Part shown: in pieces, positions 27,678 to 36,494 of the stretch
Numbering within the stretch: the stretch's first letter is position 1
Layout of the letters: each line of letters begins with the position of its first letter
Source: an uncultured Marinobacter sp.
GTDB lineage: Bacteria > Pseudomonadota > Gammaproteobacteria > Pseudomonadales > Oleiphilaceae
Direction: 5' to 3'
Assembly (NCBI RefSeq): GCF_947488835.1
Contig: NZ_CANLBK010000001.1
Span: 1,054,001-1,118,000 of the forward strand
DNA: 64,000 nt
Translations under genes and position numbers: made by a program
The notes under the pieces: generated by a model
What the model saw: only the letters and a program-made list of their open reading frames with translations
What the model was told of the DNA's origin: nothing
Databases searched by the model: none

Positions 27678-29375
27678 TCATTTCAATGGTTGGTGCAACA
27701 TAGCCGGCGTGCGCTCTTGTTCCACAATACCAACTCTCACCAGAAAATCACCAAACCGTTCCTGGGCTTCCCGCTCCTGCTGATAGGCGCGGAACAGGGG
27801 GCGCAGTTCATCCAATATGGTCTCTGTATCAATGTTTTCGCGGTAAAGCCTGTTCATGCGCTGGCCGGAGAAATCCGCCCCCAGATAAAGGTTGTATTTG
27901 CCAGGCGCCTTCCCGGTCAATGCAATCTCCCCTAAATATGGCCGGGCGCAGCCGTTGGGGCAACCGGTAATTCTCAGGTTAATTGCATCGGGTTCCAGCC
28001 CCTCTTCCGCCATGGTTCTCTCAACCCGGGTTACAAATTCCGGCAGAAAGCGCTCGGATTCGGCCATCGCCAAGCCACAGGTTGGCAGAGCAACACAGGC
28101 CATGGAGTTCTGGCGCAAAGGCGAACTGCGGTGGCCGGCATCCAGCTGGTATTCCTCCACGATGGCCTCTACCGCCGCCCTATTCTCCGGCAGTACATTG
28201 GCAATCACCAGGTTCTGGTTACAGGTGATTCTGAAGCTGCCGTTGTGCACCTCCGCAATCTTTCGCAGCGCTGTTCGCAAAAGCCCGCTTTCAGTATCTG
28301 CCACCCGACCAGTCGGAATAAGCAACGTAAGGTGCTGATTGCCATCTTCGCCTTCAACCCAGCCAAACCGGTCGCCGTTGTGACTCAAGCTGAACGAGCG
28401 CGGTTTTTCAAGGGCCTGGCCGTGGTATTCCTCGAAGCGCTCCCGGAACCAATCCATGCCGTAGTCATCGATGGTGTATTTGAATCGAGCGTGAGCGCGA
28501 TTGGTACGGTCACCGAAATCCCGCTGGATGGCACAGATTGCTTCGCACGCATCCACAATCTGCTCTTTCGCGACATAGCCCGCCATTGTGGCCAGGCGCG
28601 GATAGGTGGCCGGATCACCATAGGTAAGCCCCATTCCACCGCCAACGACCACGTTGAAACCACGAATCTGGCCATCTTCAACAATAGCGATCAGGCCTAT
28701 ATCGTTGGCAAACACGTCGCAGTCGTTTTCCGGGGGAACCGCCAGCGCAATCTTGAACTTGCGAGGCAGATACTTGTACCCGTAAAACGGCTCCTCTTCC
28801 TCACCCAGTTTCTGGACGCACTCTTCCCCCAGCCAGATCTCGGCATAGGCGGCAGATCGCCAGCGCAAGCGCTCACTGATTGCCAGAGAGAGCTCATGAA
28901 TTTCCCCGTGCAGCTGCGACTGATGGGGGTTCACATTGCTGATTACATTACGATTCACATCGCCACAGGCCCCACGGCTATCCAGGCCCAAAGCGTGGAT
29001 TTTTTGCATAAACGGCTGCATCTGCTCTTTGAACACGCCGTGGAACTGGAACGTCTGGCGGGTGGTCAGGCGCAAGGTGGAATCCGCGCACTCGTCGGCA
29101 ATTTTATCCAGACCCAGCCACTGATTTGTGGTCAGAACACCCCCGGGCAAACGCAAACGCACCATAAACTGATACAACGGCTCAAGCTTCTGGCGCCGGC
29201 GTTCATCCCTCACTTCCCGGTGGTCCTGCTGGTAAGAACCGTGAAACTTGGTCAGCTTGGTGTCATCTTCCGGCAAGGCACCGGTGGTACGATCCGCCAG
29301 CCCTTCCAGAATGGTTCCACGCAGGTAGTTGCTTTCCCGCTTGATTACTTCGGCTTCAGGTAATTTTTCACTCAT
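27678..29375 (-). CDS. cysI: Sulfite reductase (NADPH) hemoprotein beta subunit
   Basis: 565 aa (E. coli 570). It reduces sulfite to sulfide in assimilation, using siroheme coupled to a [4Fe-4S] cluster. Ferredoxin-like repeats and siroheme-binding arginines are visible (LRLTTRQTFQFHG; RGACGDVNRNV), and the four cluster cysteines lie in CVALPTC and TGCPNGC near residues 430-480. The start codon overlaps the cysJ stop by one base. It works with the CysJ flavoprotein encoded upstream. Confidence 0.97.
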   Translation of the reverse strand: MSEKLPEAEVIKRESNYLRGTILEGLADRTTGALPEDDTKLTKFHGSYQQDHREVRDERRRQKLEPLYQFMVRLRLPGGVLTTNQWLGLDKIADECADSTLRLTTRQTFQFHGVFKEQMQPFMQKIHALGLDSRGACGDVNRNVISNVNPHQSQLHGEIHELSLAISERLRWRSAAYAEIWLGEECVQKLGEEEEPFYGYKYLPRKFKIALAVPPENDCDVFANDIGLIAIVEDGQIRGFNVVVGGGMGLTYGDPATYPRLATMAGYVAKEQIVDACEAICAIQRDFGDRTNRAHARFKYTIDDYGMDWFRERFEEYHGQALEKPRSFSLSHNGDRFGWVEGEDGNQHLTLLIPTGRVADTESGLLRTALRKIAEVHNGSFRITCNQNLVIANVLPENRAAVEAIVEEYQLDAGHRSSPLRQNSMACVALPTCGLAMAESERFLPEFVTRVERTMAEEGLEPDAINLRITGCPNGCARPYLGEIALTGKAPGKYNLYLGADFSGQRMNRLYRENIDTETILDELRPLFRAYQQEREAQERFGDFLVRVGIVEQERTPAMLHQPLK

Positions 29376-31177
29376 CAGTACACATCCCGCTGGTAACGTT
29401 TATCCCGGTTTAACTGGCGCAGGTAATCCTCAGCCTGCTCCGGATTCAGCCCACCCTGCTCACTGGCAATATCCAGCAATGCCTGGTGTACATCCGGGGC
29501 CATTTTTTCGGCATCGCCACACACATACAGGTTGGCACCGCGCTGCAGCCAGGCCCAGACCTCGGCGCTGTTCTCCTTCAGGCAATGTTGCACATAGCGC
29601 TTTTCTTCCTGATCCCGGGAGAAAGCCACATCCAGCCTTGTAAGCAAGCCATCACGTCGCCACTTGAGCCACTCCGATTGATAGAGAAAATCACTGCGGA
29701 ACCGACGATCACCGAAGAACAGCCAGTTTTCACCTTCCGCCTCCCGTTCTTCCCGCTCCTGCAGAAAGGCACGGAAGGGCGCTACGCCTGTGCCGGGGCC
29801 AATCATGATCACCGGTTTACTGTCATCCGGCAGCGCAAACTTCTTGTTGGGATCGATATAAACGCGTACCTGGTCACCTTCGTTCATCCGGTCAGATAAC
29901 CAGGCAGAAGCCACACCCTCACGATCGCGGCCATAGCTGGAGTAGCGCACGGCGGCCACGGTGATATGTACTTCATCCTCCACAGCAGCCTGGCTGGAAC
30001 TGATGGAATACAGCCTTGCGGGCAGTTTACGCAGCAGGTTCACCAGCTCCTGCGGTGTAAGCCAGGCGATGGGCCAGGCCTGAATCAGGTCAAGAAGATC
30101 CCGCCCTTCTGTCCAGGCCCGCAGCTCTGTGCTGTCTGCCACCAAAGCCTTTAAATCATCGTCATTCAGCAACTCTGCCCACTGCTTCATCAGCGCCGGA
30201 GTAAGCAGGGTAATCTCCCGGTAGAAAGCCAGCGCCTCCCGTAGTGGAATATCGAGCTCATCGGCAGAGACGCGCTGCTCACCGTCAAAGCCCAATGTAT
30301 TCAGTAACTCGTTAACCAGGGCCGGGTTGTTTTCGGGGTAAACACCCACCGCGTCACCGGGTTTATAGACCAGCCCGGAGTCTTCCAATGACAACTCGAT
30401 GTGCCTCACCTCCTTATCCGAGCCTCGACCACTGAGCAATTGATTGGTGAGAATGACCGCCGAATAGGGATTCTTCCGGCTAAAGGCGGAGGTTGGCGCC
30501 AGCTCTGCTGTTACCGAGCTGGCAGCCGCAGGCTGGCTCGCACCTGCTTCGCTGGCAATGGTCTCCAAAACCCGATTGATCCAGCCTTCCGCCAGATCTT
30601 CGTAATCCACATCGCAATCCACCCGCTCAGCCAGGGCCGTTGCGCCTAGCTCCGCAAGCTTGCGGTCAAAATCCTGACCGGTTTTGCAAAAATGCTCGTA
30701 ACTGGAATCCCCCAACGACAGAACGCTATAGCGAAGCCTCTCCAGTTTCGGCGCCTTTTTTCCATGAAGGAACTCATGCAAATCCAGCGCGTTGTCCGGT
30801 GGATCGCCCTCCCCATGGGTAGAAGCCAGCACCGCCAGGTACTGCTCGTTCTTCAGCTGCTTGGGCTTATAGTCCGCCATATCCACCAGCTTGGCGGAGA
30901 TACCTTTATCCGAAGCGCGGGCCGCTAGCTGCTGCGCAAGCTCTTCTGCGTTACCGGTTTGCGACCCGAATAAAACCGTCAGCTCAGGAGCAGAAGGCGT
31001 CGATGCGCTTGAGGAAACAGCGGATTGCGCCGTCGAACTCGCGGTTCCACCTGAGCACTTTCCGGCCAGAAAACCGGCCAGCCAGAAAAGCTGCCCTTCA
31101 CTTATGCCGTCAAGAAGCTCTGCCAACCGTGCCTGCTGATCCGCAGAGAGAGGAGATGAGTTCAGATCTGTCGTCAT
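29375..31177 (-). CDS. cysJ: Sulfite reductase (NADPH) flavoprotein alpha subunit
   Basis: 600 aa. An N-terminal flavodoxin domain (FMN; about 68-205, FGSQTGNAEELA and STHGEGDPPDN) is followed by an FAD-binding connecting region (RLYSISSSQ) and an NADPH-binding module (GPGTGVAPFRAFLQER, FFGDRR, YVCGDAEKMA), ending in YQRDVY as in E. coli CysJ. It passes electrons from NADPH to CysI. Residues 45-65 form a Ser/Thr linker. It is transcribed away from the sulfide:quinone oxidoreductase gene. Confidence 0.97.
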   Translation of the reverse strand: MTTDLNSSPLSADQQARLAELLDGISEGQLFWLAGFLAGKCSGGTASSTAQSAVSSSASTPSAPELTVLFGSQTGNAEELAQQLAARASDKGISAKLVDMADYKPKQLKNEQYLAVLASTHGEGDPPDNALDLHEFLHGKKAPKLERLRYSVLSLGDSSYEHFCKTGQDFDRKLAELGATALAERVDCDVDYEDLAEGWINRVLETIASEAGASQPAAASSVTAELAPTSAFSRKNPYSAVILTNQLLSGRGSDKEVRHIELSLEDSGLVYKPGDAVGVYPENNPALVNELLNTLGFDGEQRVSADELDIPLREALAFYREITLLTPALMKQWAELLNDDDLKALVADSTELRAWTEGRDLLDLIQAWPIAWLTPQELVNLLRKLPARLYSISSSQAAVEDEVHITVAAVRYSSYGRDREGVASAWLSDRMNEGDQVRVYIDPNKKFALPDDSKPVIMIGPGTGVAPFRAFLQEREEREAEGENWLFFGDRRFRSDFLYQSEWLKWRRDGLLTRLDVAFSRDQEEKRYVQHCLKENSAEVWAWLQRGANLYVCGDAEKMAPDVHQALLDIASEQGGLNPEQAEDYLRQLNRDKRYQRDVY

Positions 31178-31475
31178 GTTGGATGATCCGTGTGGGCTGT
31201 AAATAAATTACTGGTTTCCAGCCAAACCTGATGAAACCTCCCCGCACTCTATGAATCGCCAAATGAGTGACAAAATGAAATAGACAGGACAAATAAATCG
31301 ATAATTTCGATATAAGAGCTAATTAGCTGTTTTTTATATACATTAAAGATATTCCAAATAGCTCTAATCGAAATGATCTTAATCATTTCATAGAATATCT
31401 AAATCCTTTTAAGCTGATACCACTTTTCTCATGCCCAAGAAGCTTTCGAGCAGGCTTCTTCAAGGAGTATCAGCA
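31178..31475. promoter_or_regulatory. AT-rich divergent control region of cysJI and sqr
   Basis: 298 bp visibly richer in A and T than the flanks. It contains a diverged inverted repeat, TCGATATAAGAGCT (about 31306-31319) and AGCTCTAATCGA (about 31360-31371), spaced about 40 bp apart, that could bind a dimeric regulator of either operon. I cannot name the regulator or the promoters. Confidence 0.4.
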
Positions 31476-32738
31476 ATGTCACAGAGTGCATCTTTACACA
31501 CCCACCAAGTGGTCGTTGTCGGCGCCGGTGCTGCTGGCACCAGTGTTGCTGCATCGCTGCTAAGGCAACGCCCTGGCCTGGATATCGCCATCGTTGAGCC
31601 AAGCGACGTTCATTACTATCAACCAGCCCTCACACTTGTAGGTGGCGGCGCTTACTCTCTTGCCAAAACGGCTCGCCCTCAAGCACAAACCCTCCCGAAA
31701 GGCGCGCGCTGGATAAGAGCGGCCGCAAAGGAGCTTCAACCGGAGCAAAACCGGATTATTCTCGACGACGGCCGCACCCTTGGCTACGACATTCTGGTCG
31801 TCACACCGGGCCTGAAGCTGGATTGGGATAAAGTAGAGGGTTTGCGGGAAACCTTGGGGCGCAATGGCGTATGCAGCAACTACGACCCCTCAGTGGCAGA
31901 ATACACTTGGCAGTGCATCAAACAGTTCCGTGGTGGGAAAGCCTTTTTCACGCAACCTCCGGCCCCCATCAAATGCGCCGGTGCCCCCCAGAAAATTGCT
32001 TATCTAGCCGCAGACTACTTCCGAAAAAATCAGATAGCCGGGCAGAGTGAATTAAGGTTTTACGCTGCAGGCGGCGCGCTTTTCAGCGTACCGGATTTTG
32101 TTCCGCACCTGGAAAAAGTGGCTCGCAGGTACAACATCGGCCTTTTAATGAACCACAATCTGGTCGCTGTGAATGGTGACAGGAAAGAAGCGACATTCCG
32201 CTTCACCGATAGCGATGGAGAAAGCCGGGAAATAACCGAACGTTTCGACCTGCTTCATGTAACGCCACCCCAGTGCGCACCCGATTTCGTGAAAGCCAGC
32301 TCACTGGCGAACGCCGATGGCTGGGTAGATGTAGACCAGCACTCGCTGCAGCATGTGCGCTTCCCCAACGTATTCAGCCTGGGTGACTGCAGTTCGTTGC
32401 CAACATCAAAAACAGCAGCTGCCGTTCGCAAGCAGTCGCCGGTAGCAACTGCCAACATTCTGGCTCAGCTCGCCAGTGGTCAACTGCAGGCAAATTACGA
32501 CGGCTACACCTCCTGCCCCATCGTGACAGGCTATGGGAAAGTTATGCTTGCAGAGTTCGTGTATGGCGGCAAAGTCACACCCACTCTGCCACTAAACCCC
32601 TTCAAAGAATCTGCTTTTTACTGGCAGGTTAAGAAACGTGCCCTGCCTCCGTTCTACTTTGACTATATGCTTAAGGGTCGAGAGGGGGACATCGCACATA
32701 AGGAGCGCTCCGGCGAGCTGCGCATAGCGAAAACCTGA
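31476..32738 (+). CDS. sqr: Sulfide:quinone oxidoreductase, type II-like
   Basis: 420 aa from the ATG at 31476, preceded by AGGAGT 9 nt upstream. FAD-binding motif VVGAGAAGTSVAASL at the N-terminus; HYYQPALTLVGGG; Cys residues in GVCSNYD and PIKCAGAPQKIAYLA, the latter typical of type II (mitochondrial-like) enzymes; and the second FAD block NVFSLGDCSSLPTSKTAAA with an amphipathic C-terminus. It oxidises sulfide to sulfane sulfur at the membrane and feeds electrons to quinone. It is divergent from sulfite reductase. No persulfide dioxygenase is next to it. Confidence 0.9.
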   Translation: MSQSASLHTHQVVVVGAGAAGTSVAASLLRQRPGLDIAIVEPSDVHYYQPALTLVGGGAYSLAKTARPQAQTLPKGARWIRAAAKELQPEQNRIILDDGRTLGYDILVVTPGLKLDWDKVEGLRETLGRNGVCSNYDPSVAEYTWQCIKQFRGGKAFFTQPPAPIKCAGAPQKIAYLAADYFRKNQIAGQSELRFYAAGGALFSVPDFVPHLEKVARRYNIGLLMNHNLVAVNGDRKEATFRFTDSDGESREITERFDLLHVTPPQCAPDFVKASSLANADGWVDVDQHSLQHVRFPNVFSLGDCSSLPTSKTAAAVRKQSPVATANILAQLASGQLQANYDGYTSCPIVTGYGKVMLAEFVYGGKVTPTLPLNPFKESAFYWQVKKRALPPFYFDYMLKGREGDIAHKERSGELRIAKT

Positions 32739-32753
32739 AAGGCCAAAACGAAA

Positions 32754-32786
32754 AAAGGCAGATCAGTAAATTACTGATCTGCCTTT
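32754..32786. terminator. Bidirectional terminator between sqr and tRNA-fMet
   Basis: Near-perfect palindrome with 16-nt arms (AAAGGCAGATCAGTAA and its complement), A-tract before and T-tract after. It can serve sqr on the plus strand and the initiator tRNA on the minus strand. Confidence 0.9.
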
Positions 32787-32794
32787 CTTTTATA

Positions 32795-32871
<77 letters not shown>

Positions 32872-32909
32872 TCAAACTGGTTGGTGGTCTCTCGATCACC
32901 GTGGCGCGC

Positions 32910-32938
32910 ATACTACGTAGCCGAAGCCTGTCTGTCAA
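32910..32938 (-). promoter_or_regulatory. Sigma-70 promoter of tRNA-fMet
   Basis: Minus-strand TTGACA, 17-nt spacer, TAGTAT, then a GC-rich discriminator GCGCGCC as found at stringently controlled stable-RNA promoters. It lies about 38 bp upstream of the tRNA. Confidence 0.85.
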
Positions 32939-32962
32939 AGACTATTCCGACTTTCGGGCAAC

Positions 32963-34300
32963 TTATCGCTCCAGAATGGCTGTAACACCTTGTCCACCGG
33001 CTGCACAGATTGAAATCAGCCCTCGGCCACGGCCTTTCTCTTCCAGAATCTTGGCCAGCGTAGCCACAATGCGCCCACCCGTGGCCGCAAATGGGTGGCC
33101 AGTGGCAAGACTACTGCCCTTCACGTTCAATTTGGCGCGGTCGATGCTACCCAGTGGCTTGTCGAGGCCTAGCTTGTCTTTGCAAAACGCTGGATCTTCC
33201 CAGGCCTTGAGGGTTGAAAGAACCTGAGCGGCAAAGGCTTCGTGGATTTCATAAAAGTCGAAATCCTGCAGCGTGATGCCTGCTTTTTCGAGAAGCCGGG
33301 GCACAGCGTATGCTGGAGCCATCAGCAGGCCTTCTTTTTTGTCTACAAAATCAACCGCTGCCACCTCAGAGAACGTTAGCCAGGCCTTTACTTCAAAGTT
33401 GTTGGCTTTCGCCCACTCTTCGCTGGCCAGCAGCACGCAGGAGGCACCGTCTGTTAAGGCTGTGCTGTTCGCAGCGGTCAGCGTGCCGTTCTCGCGATCG
33501 AATGCCGGCTTCAGTGTCGCCAGTTTTTCCAGAGTGGTATCGGGGCGCAGAATATTATCTTTCTCAAGACCCGCCAGTGGCGTCATCAAATCTTCAAAGA
33601 AACCTTCTTCATAAGCCTTAAGCAGCTTCTGGTGACTTTCCCACGCCAACAAATCCTGCTCATCCCTTGGGATTGACCACTCATGAGCCGTTACCTGAGC
33701 ATGGGCGCCCATAGACATGCCTGTGCGGGGCTCGCCATTCTGGGGGATATCCGGCTTCAGGTGGCCTGGGCGTAGACGGCTGAGAATCTTCAACCGGTCG
33801 CCGGTCGTCTTGGCACGGTTCAGGTCGAGAAGAATTTCCCGCAGGCCTTCACTTACGCCAATGGGCGCATCAGAGGTTGTATCGGTACCACCTGCAATTC
33901 CACACTCAATCTGGCCAAGAGCAATCTTGTTAGCCACCAGAATGGCCGATTCCAAACCTGTGCCACAGGCTTGTTGAATATCGTAGGCCGGAGTTTCCGG
34001 TGCAAGACCGCAGCTAAGCGCTGCTTCCCGGGTAAGGTTGAAATCCCGGGAGTGCTTCATCACGGCACCTGCTACAACCTCACCAAGTCGCTTGCCCTGG
34101 AGATCGAAACGGTCCACCAAACCGCGCAAGGCCGATGTTAATAACTCCTGATTGCTGATCTTGCTGTAAGCGGTATTGGAGCGAGCAAAAGGAACCCGGT
34201 TGCCACCGAGAACAGCAACTCGTCGAACGCCATTTGCGCCATTTTCTGCTGCTTTTGTAGCTGCAGGTTTCTTCTGGTTGGACTTCTGAGCCTGTGCCAT
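32963..34300 (-). CDS. fadI: Acetyl-CoA C-acyltransferase (thiolase), FadI-like
   Basis: 445-aa thiolase that cleaves 3-ketoacyl-CoA with CoA in beta-oxidation or condenses acetyl-CoA. Nucleophilic Cys112 is in QQACGTGLES, the catalytic His in EIHEAFAAQ, and the C-terminal base Cys in CAAGGQG. The first 22 residues form a Lys/Ala-rich extension. It is divergent from a FabG-like reductase with a 313-bp gap holding a palindromic element; together they suggest fatty acid or polyester metabolism. FadJ is not in the window. Confidence 0.9.
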   Translation of the reverse strand: MAQAQKSNQKKPAATKAAENGANGVRRVAVLGGNRVPFARSNTAYSKISNQELLTSALRGLVDRFDLQGKRLGEVVAGAVMKHSRDFNLTREAALSCGLAPETPAYDIQQACGTGLESAILVANKIALGQIECGIAGGTDTTSDAPIGVSEGLREILLDLNRAKTTGDRLKILSRLRPGHLKPDIPQNGEPRTGMSMGAHAQVTAHEWSIPRDEQDLLAWESHQKLLKAYEEGFFEDLMTPLAGLEKDNILRPDTTLEKLATLKPAFDRENGTLTAANSTALTDGASCVLLASEEWAKANNFEVKAWLTFSEVAAVDFVDKKEGLLMAPAYAVPRLLEKAGITLQDFDFYEIHEAFAAQVLSTLKAWEDPAFCKDKLGLDKPLGSIDRAKLNVKGSSLATGHPFAATGGRIVATLAKILEEKGRGRGLISICAAGGQGVTAILER

Positions 34301-34337
34301 GATGCTATCCTTTCGTTAATTTAGTTCCAGAGTAAGA

Positions 34338-34444
34338 GGGCATGAAGAAGGAGCCTTCCAAAACCGTGCGGAGCCAGGGATGGCGGAGCCGAGCGTACAC
34401 GGACGTATTCACAGCGTGTTTTGGAAGGCTCCTTCTTCATGCCC
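34338..34444. repeat. Hybrid palindromic element, copy A
   Basis: A perfect 27-bp inverted repeat (34338-34364 with 34418-34444) encloses a 53-nt core (34365-34417). The core differs at only three positions from the 53-nt core of copy C at 39397-39449. The inner arm (CCAAAAC/GTTTTGG) is shared; the outer arms differ. The core holds smaller palindromes (GCCA/TGGC). It sits between divergent fadI and fabG, so it cannot be the terminator of either. Nothing else is recognised in the 34301-34613 gap. Confidence 0.9.
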
Positions 34445-34613
34445 CTACACTCAAGATAAGCAGTATAGGAATGCCAGTTTAGCGCTAACGACAGCCGTCT
34501 CATTGGCAGGCATGACAATGCCGCACAAGCGTTGAGTCAATCACATGTCTGGCGGATTCATTACTCTGTGCATCAACATGCTCCACACATCTCATCAACG
34601 CAAGGACGAACCT

Positions 34614-36020
34614 ATGTCGGATATCTATCTTAAGCTCGTAAACACCCCGGTAGGCAAAACAGCCGCACAAACCCTTGGCCTGCCATCACCTGTACCGCTG
34701 AAGCGCCTGAAACGCGCAGATCAGCCGTTTATTGAAGGTGATGTACTGGTTGGTGCCGGCAACGGCGGCAAAGCCATAGCCATCGTTGGCGGCGTGCTTG
34801 GCGCCAGTGCGGCAACACTGCACCATGCCAGCGGCAAAGAATCGCTGGAAGATTCATCCAAAGCCGGCAATAAAGCAAAGGCGCTGGATTTGGCTTCAGA
34901 TAACGCAACAAAGTTTTCAGCGTTGGTATTCGACGCCACAGGCCTGAAAGGCCCTGATGATCTTCGCGCTCTTTACGACTTTTTCCATCCCACCATCAAA
35001 AAGCTCGGAGCCAATGCACGAGTAGTAATCATAGGCCAAGACCCGACAACTTGCCGCAAAGCCCCTCAGGCCGCAGCGCAGCAAGCTCTGGAGGGCTTCA
35101 CTCGCGCCGTAGGTAAAGAAATCGGCAAAAAAGGTGCGACTGCCAACTTACTCTGGATTGCACCCAATGCCGAGAAGCAACTGGAATCCAGCCTGCGCTT
35201 CTTTTTGTCTGCACGGTCTGCATATGTTTCCGGCCAGGTCGTTCGTATTGGCAAAACCACCGACGCACCAACCACAAACCCGGTGGCACCTCTCACCGGA
35301 AAAATTGCACTGGTAACCGGCGCGTCACGGGGCATTGGTGCCTCCATTGCAGAAACCCTTTCCAGGGATGGCGCCACGGTGATCGGGCTGGACATTGAGC
35401 CGGCCATGGAAGAGCTCGAAAAAGTAACCAGCGCCATCAAGGGCAAGGCATTGGCCTGCGACATCACGGCGGCAGATGCGCCAGCAAAAATCGCAGACTT
35501 TATCGAAAAGCACTTTGGCGGTGTAGATCTGGTTATTCACAACGCCGGCATCACCCGCGACAAAACCCTGGGAAATATGCCTGAACACTTCTGGGATATG
35601 ACCATTGCCGTTAACCTGACGGCTGAAGAGCATATTAATGACGAACTCATGGGCCGCGAACTGCTCAAAGAAAATGGCCGTATTGTTTGCATCTCGTCCA
35701 TCAGCGGCATTGCTGGCAACTTCGGGCAGACCAACTATTCAGCTGCGAAATCCGGCGTGATTGGTTATGTGGAAGCCATGGCCAAGCAGGTAAAGAACGG
35801 GGTCACCATCAACGTAGTTGCTCCTGGCTTCATCGAGACTCAAATGACAGCAGCCATGCCCATGACCCTGCGTGAAGCCGGTCGACGCATGAACAGCCTG
35901 TCTCAGGGTGGCCAGCCAGTAGACGTAGCAGAAACCATTGCATGGTATTGCAGCCCTGCGTCTGGTGGCGTTAACGGGAACGTTGTACGAGTGTGCGGTC
36001 AGTCACTGATCGGGAAGTAA
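34614..36020 (+). CDS. 3-oxoacyl-(acyl carrier protein) reductase, long FabG-type
   Basis: 468 aa from the ATG at 34614 (AAGGAC 7 nt upstream). The N-terminal half (1-210) is a degenerate Rossmann domain without the glycine-rich loop. The C-terminal half is a full short-chain dehydrogenase with VTGASRGIG (cofactor loop), HNAG, catalytic Ser in CISSISG and the YSAAK motif. This two-domain, about 450-residue form is the high-molecular-weight FabG (FabG4-like) family, reducing 3-ketoacyl thioesters with NADH or NADPH. It is divergent from fadI. Confidence 0.9.
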   Translation: MSDIYLKLVNTPVGKTAAQTLGLPSPVPLKRLKRADQPFIEGDVLVGAGNGGKAIAIVGGVLGASAATLHHASGKESLEDSSKAGNKAKALDLASDNATKFSALVFDATGLKGPDDLRALYDFFHPTIKKLGANARVVIIGQDPTTCRKAPQAAAQQALEGFTRAVGKEIGKKGATANLLWIAPNAEKQLESSLRFFLSARSAYVSGQVVRIGKTTDAPTTNPVAPLTGKIALVTGASRGIGASIAETLSRDGATVIGLDIEPAMEELEKVTSAIKGKALACDITAADAPAKIADFIEKHFGGVDLVIHNAGITRDKTLGNMPEHFWDMTIAVNLTAEEHINDELMGRELLKENGRIVCISSISGIAGNFGQTNYSAAKSGVIGYVEAMAKQVKNGVTINVVAPGFIETQMTAAMPMTLREAGRRMNSLSQGGQPVDVAETIAWYCSPASGGVNGNVVRVCGQSLIGK

Positions 36021-36022
36021 AA

Positions 36023-36053
36023 AAAAGGGCAAGTCCATCGGACTTGCCCTTTT
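36023..36053. terminator. Bidirectional terminator after the FabG-like gene
   Basis: AGGGCAAGTCC/GGACTTGCCCT stem with a 3-nt loop, flanked by A and T tracts. It lies 3 bp past the plus-strand stop and 8 bp from the end of the minus-strand tRNA cluster, so it can serve both. Confidence 0.92.
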
Positions 36054-36060
36054 TAGTATC

Positions 36061-36136
36061 TGGTGGGTGGTACTGGGATCGAACCAGTGACCCTCGCCTT
36101 GTAAGGGCGATGCTCTCCCAGCTGAGCTAACCACCC
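36061..36136 (-). tRNA. tRNA-Val (UAC)
   Basis: 76 nt with encoded CCA; anticodon UAC in CCCTTACAAGG; the acceptor stem GGGTGGT pairs with ACCACCC. Identical to the copy at 36289-36364. Confidence 0.97.
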
Positions 36137-36142
36137 AGAAAG

Positions 36143-36219
36143 TGGCGGAGCGGACGGGACTCGAACCCGCGACCCCCGGCGTGACAGGCCGGTATTCTAA
36201 CCAACTGAACTACCGCTCC
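36143..36219 (-). tRNA. tRNA-Asp (GUC)
   Basis: 77 nt with encoded CCA; anticodon GUC in GCCTGTCACGC; acceptor GGAGCGG/CCGCTCC. Lies between two identical tRNA-Val genes. Confidence 0.97.
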
Positions 36220-36288
36220 GCATTGATTCGGCATTAAGCCTGAATCGTGTACCGAACTCAAGAGCCCGATACTTGCCTTGAAAGAAAG

Positions 36289-36364
36289 TGGTGGGTGGTA
36301 CTGGGATCGAACCAGTGACCCTCGCCTTGTAAGGGCGATGCTCTCCCAGCTGAGCTAACCACCC
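36289..36364 (-). tRNA. tRNA-Val (UAC), second copy
   Basis: Base-for-base identical to the tRNA-Val at 36061-36136; first gene of the Val-Asp-Val transcript. The 69-bp spacer to tRNA-Asp shows no further gene. Confidence 0.97.
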
Positions 36365-36449
36365 ACTTAGTCACCTTTCAAAGGCACTCACTTGAATTTG
36401 CTGATATTGCCTGCGAACAGACTCTATTGCTCAACCAAGTGAGAGGCGC

Positions 36450-36477
36450 ATTTTAAGCATTTGTTCGGCGGTGTCAA
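36450..36477 (-). promoter_or_regulatory. Sigma-70 promoter of Val-Asp-Val tRNA cluster
   Basis: Minus-strand TTGACA, 16-nt spacer, TAAAAT, then a GCGCC discriminator. It lies 86 bp upstream of the first tRNA and has the GC-rich discriminator typical of stable-RNA genes. Confidence 0.85.
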
Positions 36478-36494
36478 ATCTTTTTCCGGAAACC

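Noticed and set aside
28131..29363. A 410-codon open frame on the plus strand
   Set aside because: It lies wholly antisense to cysI, whose protein is recognised over its full length; the frame is a codon-bias shadow with no start signal.
36061..36364. tRNA-flanked integration site (att) of a mobile element
   Set aside because: The two identical tRNA-Val genes flank only tRNA-Asp; there is no integrase or foreign block nearby.
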